A stretch of DNA of 5,597 bases. It comes from Holosporales bacterium (GTDB lineage: Bacteria; Pseudomonadota; Alphaproteobacteria; RUG11792). Location: the NCBI GenBank assembly GCA_031267545.1, contig JAIRYU010000029.1, positions 1 to 5,597 on the forward strand. Reading direction: 5' to 3'. Shown piece by piece: positions 1-5,597 of this stretch (its first letter is position 1; each line of letters begins with the position of its first letter). Under the pieces are notes generated by a model. The model ran no database searches. It was not told the origin of the DNA and was given only the letters and a program-made list of their open reading frames with translations. The position numbers and the translations under genes are program-made.

Positions 1-945
1 GAACGACAAGCCATCATAATTGCTAACGGATCTGCAATGGGCGTCATGATTCACAGCATGTCATCCAATTCTTTAAAATCAAAGAGGTCTATATATAACA
101 ATATCAAAGCTGGAGACATTAAAAATTTTGTGGATCATGGAATTTTTATAGGACGTAGAATGGCCGAGAGTCTCGGACTCGACGTTGGGGCTTCAATAAA
201 ATTATTTATTCCGGATGGAATAGTGACGCCATTCGGCCACCTGCCGAAGGATGAAGTTTTTACGGTGGGCGGCATCTTTGAAATCGGTATGAGCGAGTAT
301 GATAAAAATATAATAATCATGCCGCTGAAAACTGGCCAGCGATTTTTCAACGACGGAGACGGAGTATCGCAAATTGAGGTTTTTGTCAGTAACGCAGAAA
401 AGGTGAACGCGATATCTAATAAAATAGCTGTCTCGCTAGGGAAGGATTTTTCGGTTTTAGACTGGCAGCACTCCGATGCAAGCATATTTCATGCGGTTGT
501 CGTCGAAAAAAATGTGATGACCCTGATTCTTAGCATCATCGTGTTGGTTGCGATGTTTAATATCATCTCCGGCCTTACGATGTTGACTAACAGCAAAATC
601 CGCGACATTGCAATTCTCAAAACGATGGGAGCGACCAGGCAGTCTATTTCCAAGATTTTTCTCATGATAGGGATGACGGTTGGTATTTTGGGAACTGGAT
701 TGGGGGTTGCTATCGGGCTTTCCGTATCGCTGAATATCGATAGAATTAAAGGTTTTTTGGAAAAACTTTCGAACACGGAACTTTTCAATGAAGAAATCTA
801 TTTTTTATCGAAAATGCCATCAAGGACAGATTGGAATGAAGTCGCTTGGATAGCGCTTCTATCGCTGGGACTATCGTTACTGGCGGCTATGTATCCGGCT
901 AGGAAGGCTTCGAAGTTGGATCCTGTGGAGGCTCTAAGAAATTAG
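1..945 (+). CDS. lolC/lolE: Lipoprotein-releasing ABC transporter permease, LolC/LolE family (5' end outside window)
   Basis: This is the inner-membrane permease that, with the ATPase LolD, extracts mature lipoproteins from the inner membrane and passes them to the carrier LolA. The frame is open from base 1, so the ATG at 37 is internal. The 12 residues before it include 'ANGSAMGV', like the 'ANG.A.GV' seen just after the first membrane helix of LolC/LolE. The visible 314 residues (family about 410) are a periplasmic domain (about 1-170, with 'VTPFG' and 'FEIGMSEYD'), then three FtsX-type helices near 172-194, 218-246 and 281-299. Between the first two lies the cytoplasmic coupling segment 'RDIAILKTMGAT', and the protein ends in the typical 'YPARKASKLDPVEALRN'. 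The first helix lies outside the window. LolC and LolE cannot be told apart, and many alphaproteobacteria have a single copy. No lolD follows: the next gene is convergent dxs. Confidence 0.93.
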   Translation, partial: ERQAIIIANGSAMGVMIHSMSSNSLKSKRSIYNNIKAGDIKNFVDHGIFIGRRMAESLGLDVGASIKLFIPDGIVTPFGHLPKDEVFTVGGIFEIGMSEYDKNIIIMPLKTGQRFFNDGDGVSQIEVFVSNAEKVNAISNKIAVSLGKDFSVLDWQHSDASIFHAVVVEKNVMTLILSIIVLVAMFNIISGLTMLTNSKIRDIAILKTMGATRQSISKIFLMIGMTVGILGTGLGVAIGLSVSLNIDRIKGFLEKLSNTELFNEEIYFLSKMPSRTDWNEVAWIALLSLGLSLLAAMYPARKASKLDPVEALRN

Positions 946-984
946 ATCGCCTTCAAAATCAACGCAATATTATTTTTAGGAAGT

Positions 985-2793
985 TTACTCGTTCCTTAGT
1001 AAGTTTGCTATTTCGTCAACCGACATTTTATTCGACCTAAGTTGCTCGTCTCTAGAGGCATGCGACGGCGGCGTTTTTCCGGCATTGACGAAGTTCGTTT
1101 TTGCGATGATATCAAACCGTTTGGTTGAGGTGAGTTCGTTCAAGATGACGTTTGAAAGTCCGCCAAAGACTCCTTCCTCCAGAACTAAGATCCTGTTATG
1201 AGTGTCTGCGTATTTATAAAATGTTACGAAATCAAATGGGGAAATTATCCTCGCATCGAGAATCGTGGGGCTCTCCTGGAGTAGCCTCGCCGCGTTGAGT
1301 ACATTCGATAATAAGTCGCCGCTTGATACGACTAACGTGCCGCTTCCCTCTGTAACCGCTCTGCATTTCAAATTGAATGTCCTACAATCGCAACTTGGCG
1401 CTGCAGCCTCGGCCTTTGGGAAACGTATGGCAATTGGCGACGTGATATCTCCGGCTGCAAATTCGACCATGCTTTCAAGATCGATTGCGGAAGAAGGCGC
1501 CATGATCGCGATGTTCTCAAAATTTTGGAGTAGCGCTAAGTCGTACAATCCAGAGTGTGTTTTCCCATCTTTCCCCGGCAGTCCAGCCTTATCGATTATG
1601 AACCTCACCGGTAAATTTGGAAGGACAACATCATGATAAATCTGATCGAATCCTCGCTGGAGAAATGTCGAATATATGCATACAAACGGCTTGAAGCCTT
1701 GCGATGCAAGCCCGGCGGCGAATGTTATTGCGTGTTCCTCTGCGATACCAACATCAAAAAATCTGGGTTTAAACATCGAAGCAAAATTCGCAAGACCGCA
1801 GCCGTTTTTCATGGCGGCAGTTATGCAGACTATTCTCTCGTCGCGAGCCGCCAACTCTACGATCTTTGATCCGAAAATGTCGCAGTATTTCAGAAATCCA
1901 TCAGATTCGATGCCATGGAGGTTAGTAGGGTCATTCTCCGCCGGCGCGTATCCATACCCTTTTTTGGTTGTCGTATGAATGATGACTGGTTTGTAATTCG
2001 CGACGTCTCTAACGTTTTGCAAGACGTTAATTAACCCAGCCAGGTCGTGCCCGTCGATTGGTCCTATATACTGGAATCCGAACTCCTCAAATATGTTATG
2101 CCCGCTCATAATAGATACTGCGTTCTTTACTACGCGCTCAATCGTACGCGACATCTTGCTCGGTAACATACTGAGTAATCGGCTTATGCGTTTCCTAAAC
2201 ATTAAACTACCCCTAGACGAAAGCAATTTAGAAAGATATCGACGCATTGCTCCTACAGACTCCGAAATTGACATTTCGTTGTCGTTTAATATGACCACGA
2301 AGTTTCCGACTCCCTCCGCATTATTTATGGCTTCATATATCATCCCTCCGCTCAATGAACCGTCTCCAAGAAATGACACTACGCTAAATTGGGAGTTACT
2401 AAGGTCCCTGGCCCTTGCAATTCCAAGAGCGGCGCTCAATGAAGTGGATGCATGGCCGGATATGAAATGGTCATATTGGCTTTCAGATGGGTCTGGAAAT
2501 CCGGAGGCTCCCCCAGCGTTCCTCAGTTTCTTCATGAGTTCTCTGCGTCCTGTAAGCAACTTATGAGCATACGCCTGATGGCCAACGTCAAAGACAAACT
2601 TATCAACCCCACAGTTAAACGCGTAGTGAGCGGCAACGATAATTTCAACGGCCCCTAGGTTAGAGCCGAGATGTCCGCCATTTTTGGCCGTGATATCTAT
2701 AATCTCCGCCCTTAGCTCAGAACAAAGCGTCCGTAGCTCTTTCAAGGTCAAACCTTGTAGAGCGGAAGGAGCGGTAATATCGTCAAGTATCAT
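985..2793 (-). CDS. dxs: 1-deoxy-D-xylulose-5-phosphate synthase
   Basis: Dxs is the cytoplasmic thiamine-diphosphate enzyme that condenses pyruvate with glyceraldehyde 3-phosphate, the first step of the MEP isoprenoid pathway. It has 602 residues from ATG 2793, slightly short of the usual 620-640. Visible in order are 'GGHLGSNLG' (near 40), 'DVGHQAYAHKLLTGRR' (70), 'SGHAST' (113), the ThDP/metal motif from 'GDGSLSGG' to 'NDNEMSIS' (144-178), 'IAEEHAITFAAGL' with catalytic Glu 352, 'YSTFLQR' (374-380) and 'GKDGKTH' (407-413). By alignment in my head, E. coli E370, Y392, R398, D427 and H431 are all present. However, R420 and R478, which contact the substrate phosphate, are both Lys (402 and 460). 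The TTG just upstream (2796) could also be the start, and a stop lies close behind it. No clear Shine-Dalgarno site is seen. The gene is intact and transcribed towards the lol permease. Confidence 0.95.
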   Translation of the reverse strand: MILDDITAPSALQGLTLKELRTLCSELRAEIIDITAKNGGHLGSNLGAVEIIVAAHYAFNCGVDKFVFDVGHQAYAHKLLTGRRELMKKLRNAGGASGFPDPSESQYDHFISGHASTSLSAALGIARARDLSNSQFSVVSFLGDGSLSGGMIYEAINNAEGVGNFVVILNDNEMSISESVGAMRRYLSKLLSSRGSLMFRKRISRLLSMLPSKMSRTIERVVKNAVSIMSGHNIFEEFGFQYIGPIDGHDLAGLINVLQNVRDVANYKPVIIHTTTKKGYGYAPAENDPTNLHGIESDGFLKYCDIFGSKIVELAARDERIVCITAAMKNGCGLANFASMFKPRFFDVGIAEEHAITFAAGLASQGFKPFVCIYSTFLQRGFDQIYHDVVLPNLPVRFIIDKAGLPGKDGKTHSGLYDLALLQNFENIAIMAPSSAIDLESMVEFAAGDITSPIAIRFPKAEAAAPSCDCRTFNLKCRAVTEGSGTLVVSSGDLLSNVLNAARLLQESPTILDARIISPFDFVTFYKYADTHNRILVLEEGVFGGLSNVILNELTSTKRFDIIAKTNFVNAGKTPPSHASRDEQLRSNKMSVDEIANLLRNE

Positions 2794-2965
2794 CAAGCGA
2801 AATTAAACTGATCGAATTCGTATCGTTGCACACAGGACTGTCATACAGATTTTTGCCGTATTTTGCAAGCCCATAACTTGGCTTCCATCCATTCGTTTCA
2901 ACGTTTTTCTGTGGTTGGCCATCGGCTGCCCGGACCGCGACCTCTCTCGGGACTCTGCTCTTTGT
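2794..2965. other. Intergenic stretch between the unknown gene and dxs
   Basis: No convincing gene or RNA is seen in these 172 bases. The half next to dxs is AT-rich and holds a candidate promoter. The half next to the unknown gene is GC-rich and holds an imperfect hairpin at 2917-2936 on the minus strand (GGTC-CGG, loop GCAG, CCG, a two-base bulge, GGCC). No T-run follows the hairpin, so it is not a convincing intrinsic terminator. The presence of a spacer suggests that dxs has its own promoter rather than reading through from the unknown gene. Confidence 0.5.
2840..2868 (-). promoter_or_regulatory. Possible sigma-70 promoter for dxs
   Basis: On the minus strand TTGCAA (2868-2863) is followed after exactly 17 bases by TATGAC (2845-2840). 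Each hexamer matches its consensus at four of six positions. It points at dxs, about 47 bases before the ATG. The match is moderate, so this is a candidate only. Confidence 0.35.
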
Positions 2966-4986
2966 TTAGGCGCCAGGCGGTCGTGGGAAGCACATGGCTG
3001 CGTATCGGAAGTAGTCGTTGTTATATAGTATCCCCCCGCCTTTCCTTGCTATTTTTGACCTACTCAATCTCTTCCATAGCTCTTCTACCGGACCGTTGCA
3101 CACGTCCACTCGCGGCTTGAACTCCTCCGGGGCCGACTTAACCCTCTCAACATAGAAGTCGCGTAGCTGATCCAGCTCCGACTGCGCCGCTTTGAGTATG
3201 TCATCTTTCAGCCCCTCCCATATTGCGGCTTCGACTATGGACCTTCTAGCTGGGGGCATCGCTACGCCGCTCATCGCCTGCATAAAGGTTGTTTCCGGCT
3301 CTTCTTTCCGCTTCTCATCGGCTGCTGCGAGGGCCATCCTCAGGCTCATTTGGAGAGCAAAGGCATCTTTCCATCGTCGCGTTATCTGGTTCGCTGCGAG
3401 CGTCACACGATCCCGTATGTCGGATACCTGTGTTTCCTGCATGTACCGATCTATCATACTCCCTCTGGCAGCTCTATGATACAAGCGACGGCCCCATGGC
3501 ACTTGCGCGAGATCTGCGACATCAAGTTTGGTAAATAACGTTCCACCCGAGACTCTCTCCACACATACCATTGCCGTTTGTGTATTTGGCGCAGCGGCTG
3601 GAGTGATCAAGCTCGCCTCTTTTGTTCCATAATCGTATATGCGTACGGCTTGCTGTAGCCTATCCGCTACTATGTAGGGCGTTTGTGGGGCGGTTGTTGC
3701 CATGCCCACAGCTTCTCCCGCTTCGACCCCGACCTCGGTCTCGTTAACGTAGACGGGATATGCCATTGTGTGGATCATCCACCTGACTTGATTTGAGTTC
3801 GGTTCCTTTGTTGGAGTCACTGTTAACAGAGACGGCGGGAACGCAGTTGGGATATTTGGCGCGCATTCCGACGCAATTTTTGTGTCAATCCAGCTCATCG
3901 TATTGAATTGCGTTCTGGTTCTGCCCAGTTCGCATAGTTGTCTCGCATTTACGGCCGTCATCAGCGCTATGGCTGAGTCTGTTAGTCTCATCCAGTCTTT
4001 TGCTTTTCCCTCGTTGCCTTCTCTGAGGGATTCTGGCAGCATGTCTTGAAGATTCATTTCCATTAAGGCTACTCCGCTTTTGACGGCGTCGTCTATTGTC
4101 CGATTCCGGTCTATGTACATTACTTCGGCGGAGACGCGTATAAGCGTTCGCAGCGCTACCCCCATACTTCTCATTTTGTATCCGTTTATATGTCTCTGTA
4201 CAAGGCGCGGCATCATTGCGTATGTACACGTTGGCATCCTATTTAGAGGATTATGCTCGAGCTGAGAGCTCCAATCACCCGCCTGTAGGCACAGGTCTAT
4301 GGCTAGCTTCGCTTGGCGGATCCTCTTTTCCGAATCCCACTGCTCCGGGAATCGCGCAGCGTTATGCCACGTCTCCCCCTTCGCTTTAGCGATACGATCC
4401 AACACAGTAGAATGTGGCGGGGTGTCTTTCCTGCTCCACGCTTCAATTATTCGCATGGGGGTTGAAATTGACTGCGTACTGAATTTGAGTTCCGGAGTTA
4501 CTATGATCTCTTTGATACCGTAGTTCAGTGAACATAGACGCGCGTCGCCTTCTTGGAGAGCTAACATTAGCCAGTTTTTTGTTTTTGAGCTCACCTTTCC
4601 GTTGATGGCAGCTCTTAGTTGATATTTACTCGTCAACGCTGCGAGGTTCATGCCTATTTTATATATGGTCTTCGCGGCTAATTCTCTTTCCGGCATTTGC
4701 ATTTCCGTCACCCGGCTCTCAATTTCCAAGACACGCCGTACGTACGCATTTACTGCGTCCTGGCCCTCAAGTCTGTCGAAATCATCGATATTGTAAAGGG
4801 GCGCTCTATCCGGCGGTATATCGAACCGCTCTATGTCTTCGTTTATTACCTTAGTCCTGTATGTTCGACCACCCACCCTTTCCCATCTTCTAGGTTCTGA
4901 TTGTCCGGCGTGGGGGGGGCTGCCCCATTTCCCTCCGACATTATGCTCGCTGCCAGAACTACTGTTGCACAAAGAAACTTCCGCAT
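2966..4986 (-). CDS. Unknown secreted protein, apparently needing a -1 frameshift near its 5' end
   Basis: I do not recognise a family. The main frame runs unbroken to TAA at 2966, giving about 650 residues. It looks mostly alpha-helical and mixed-charge, with no transmembrane segment or known catalytic motif by eye. A less helical middle part (about 385-500) is rich in Pro, Thr and Val. The body has eight cysteines, an even number that would suit disulfides in the periplasm or outside the cell. That frame can only begin at GTG 4993, which sits inside the ribosome binding site. The proper start is ATG 4986, in another frame, and encodes a signal peptide. A -1 shift, for example at the C8 run, joins the two into about 673 residues. 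The gene has its own promoter and lies between ugd and dxs on the same strand. The long intact body argues against old decay. It could be an exported or surface factor of a host-associated bacterium, but nothing seen establishes a function. Confidence 0.75.
4846..4986 (-). CDS. Signal-peptide frame of the unknown gene (46 codons as the sequence stands)
   Basis: ATG 4986 has an almost perfect Shine-Dalgarno site six bases upstream. It opens with 'MRKFLCATVVLAASIMSEGNGAA'-like residues: a basic n-region (MRK), a hydrophobic core (residues 4-16) and a polar c-region ending near Ala 22/23, which is typical of Sec signal peptidase I substrates. The Cys at 6 is too close to the N-terminus for a lipobox. 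The frame passes through the C8 run, continues for about 20 plausible residues ('TPDNQNLEDGKGW...') and stops at TAA 4846-4848. The body frame is already open throughout this overlap, so the change of frame could occur anywhere in it. The homopolymer is the likeliest place. It is read here as the true N-terminus of the 2966-4986 gene, not a separate peptide gene. Confidence 0.7.
   Translation of the reverse strand: MRKFLCATVVLAASIMSEGNGAAPPTPDNQNLEDGKGWVVEHTGLR
4912..4919 (-). repeat. C8 homopolymer at the frame junction
   Basis: Eight consecutive C on the coding (minus) strand, read GCC CCC CCC ACG in the signal-peptide frame. A run of nine C would put the signal peptide in frame with the 650-residue body. 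The tract also contains the heptamer C CCC CCC in the correct phase for a -1 slip. Such runs are known hot spots for slipped-strand mutation, transcriptional slippage and sequencing error. Confidence 0.9.
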
Positions 4987-4990
4987 TATA

Positions 4991-4998
4991 CACCGCCT
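4991..4998 (-). promoter_or_regulatory. Ribosome binding site that fixes the start of the unknown gene
   Basis: The minus strand reads AGGCGGTG, seven of eight bases of AGGAGGTG, the full complement of the 16S rRNA tail. Six bases separate AGGCGG from ATG 4986, close to the optimum. The GTG at 4993-4991 that opens the long body frame is part of this site, so it is very unlikely to be an initiator. Confidence 0.75.
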
Positions 4999-5029
4999 AT
5001 GTATTTTCATTACACTTTTCACTATGTTC

Positions 5030-5038
5030 AGTATAGCA
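5030..5038 (-). promoter_or_regulatory. Extended -10 promoter for the unknown gene
   Basis: The minus strand reads TGC TATACT, an extended -10 element (TGn plus five of six bases of TATAAT). No acceptable -35 is present 16-18 bases further up, where the sequence is GC-rich; extended -10 promoters often lack one. The predicted transcript would start near 5023 and have a leader of about 37 bases. Confidence 0.5.
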
Positions 5039-5074
5039 TAACTTCCAGCCGCCCGCTAGGTTTTTGTATCCCTG

Positions 5075-5097
5075 TAGCGCGGAAAAGAATAGCGCGC
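5075..5097 (-). other. GC hairpin and direct repeat after the UDP-sugar dehydrogenase gene
   Basis: Just past the stop codon of the dehydrogenase gene, GCGCG (5097-5093) can pair with CGCGC (5081-5077) across an 11-base loop. The same bases form a direct repeat of TAGCGCG on the plus strand (5075-5081 and 5090-5096). The position suits a transcription terminator, but no T-run follows on the minus strand, so an intrinsic terminator is doubtful. Confidence 0.3.
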
Positions 5098-5099
5098 CG

Positions 5100-5597
5100 T
5101 TATTGCCGTTGGCCTTGTGATATATAATTGAATGGGTTCATCGATTTCGGATTAAACATATTTCTATAATCCAAGATAATCGGCTTTGAGTTGGGCGGCT
5201 TATTCATGAGTTCGCGAACCTTCTTAAGGTTAATGGACAGAAACTCGTTCCAATTAGTCATAATCACAACTATGTCGCTTTGGCTAATTGCGTCATACAC
5301 AGATTCCGCAACTTGAAAATTTTTGTTTTTACTAATCTCTGCCGGAATACGGCGATGCTTGCCGCCAGACGGCTTAAATAGCGGATCATAAACGCATACT
5401 TCAATATGTCCTTCGGACAGTAAGTCGTTGATGATAAAAACGCTTGGAGATTCTCGAATATCGCTCGTCATAGACTTGAACGAGAGCCCTAAAATTGCCA
5501 CTTTTTTCCTCGTTTCGGCGGACGGAGTTTCCACGTCTGCGTTACCCAGTAGCTTCATAATCCTTGGCTTAATTGACGCTATCCTGAGTTTGTTACT
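5100..5597 (-). CDS. ugd: UDP-glucose 6-dehydrogenase family protein, C-terminal part (5' end outside window)
   Basis: The family oxidises UDP-glucose (or a related nucleotide sugar) to the uronic acid with two NAD+, supplying envelope polysaccharide or LPS precursors in the cytoplasm. Only the last 165 residues are present: the frame is open to the window edge, so ATG 5558 is internal. This is the UDP-binding C-terminal domain. It starts with 'KVAILGLSFKSMTSDIRESPS', matching the family pattern (G-x-x-FK-x-x-T-x-D-x-R-x-SP). A Rossmann-like fold follows ('VCVYDPLF', 'SDIVVIMTNWNEF'), then 'PIILDYRNMFNPKSM', where relatives usually have 'D-G/L-RN'. The end is the normal one. The N-terminal NAD domain and catalytic Cys lie outside the window, so the substrate cannot be fixed: UDP-glucose is likeliest from 'TNWNEF' (usually TEWNEF), but other UDP-hexose dehydrogenases are possible. 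The unknown gene follows after about 113 bases and seems to be transcribed separately. Confidence 0.88.
   Translation of the reverse strand, partial: SNKLRIASIKPRIMKLLGNADVETPSAETRKKVAILGLSFKSMTSDIRESPSVFIINDLLSEGHIEVCVYDPLFKPSGGKHRRIPAEISKNKNFQVAESVYDAISQSDIVVIMTNWNEFLSINLKKVRELMNKPPNSKPIILDYRNMFNPKSMNPFNYISQGQRQ

Noticed and set aside
1265..2658. Several plus-strand open frames opposite dxs
   Set aside because: The minus-strand Dxs protein is unmistakable across the whole span, so these are antisense shadows.
2863..3120. Plus-strand frame of 85 codons starting in the intergenic stretch
   Set aside because: It runs mostly antisense to the 3' end of the unknown gene, has low-complexity Ser/Leu/Arg-rich content, and resembles no family.
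3885..4229. Minus-strand frame of 114 codons inside the unknown gene
   Set aside because: It is an out-of-frame shadow, very rich in Arg and Ser, with no start signals. The body frame is continuous through it.
4912..4920. G-run on the plus strand as a G-quadruplex
   Set aside because: It is a single run of eight G, and the neighbourhood lacks the other three spaced G-runs on that strand.
2966..4993. Taking the whole body frame from GTG 4993 as the gene
   Set aside because: The GTG is part of the AGGCGGTG ribosome binding site of ATG 4986, and the residues it would encode (MYNAEVSLCN...) are unlike a natural N-terminus, while the other frame gives a signal peptide.
1..5597. CRISPR array, tRNA, insertion sequence or toxin-antitoxin pair
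   Set aside because: No regularly spaced repeats, tRNA-like fold, transposase motif, terminal inverted repeats or small overlapping gene pairs were seen on either strand.

Overview
The window looks like a piece of an alphaproteobacterial chromosome of moderate GC. The best evidence is the LolC/LolE-type permease: its periplasmic domain has the 'VTPFG...FEIGMSEYD...RFFN' pattern that I associate with alphaproteobacterial copies. Long-branch residues in Dxs and a 673-residue protein with no recognisable family would fit a divergent, perhaps host-associated, lineage. That is an inference from a few genes, and I cannot name a genus.

Layout. Positions 1-945 (+) hold the C-terminal three quarters of a lipoprotein-releasing ABC transporter permease. 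It converges on dxs (985-2793, -), with only 39 bases between the two stop codons. A 172-base non-coding stretch (2794-2965) follows, carrying a possible dxs promoter. Next is a large unknown gene on the minus strand (2966-4986). A 113-base stretch (4987-5099) holds an extended -10 promoter and a strong Shine-Dalgarno site for that gene. The C-terminal part of a UDP-glucose/GDP-mannose dehydrogenase family gene (5100-5597, -) runs off the right edge.

The main result concerns the unknown gene. Its long reading frame opens with a GTG that lies inside the ribosome binding site, and its first residues do not look like a natural N-terminus. The well-placed start is ATG at 4986, in another frame. 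That frame encodes a clear signal peptide, then passes through a run of eight C (4912-4919) and stops after 46 codons. A -1 shift, or one extra C, would join the signal peptide to the 650-residue body and give a secreted protein of about 673 residues. The gene is therefore phase-variable, read by slippage or programmed frameshifting, recently broken, or affected by a sequence error.

Functionally the genes are not an obvious pathway. Lol permease serves outer-membrane lipoprotein sorting, Dxs starts the MEP isoprenoid pathway, and the dehydrogenase supplies a UDP-uronic acid for envelope polysaccharide. A loose cell-envelope theme is possible. Dxs is otherwise complete, but both arginines that contact the substrate phosphate in characterised enzymes are lysine here.
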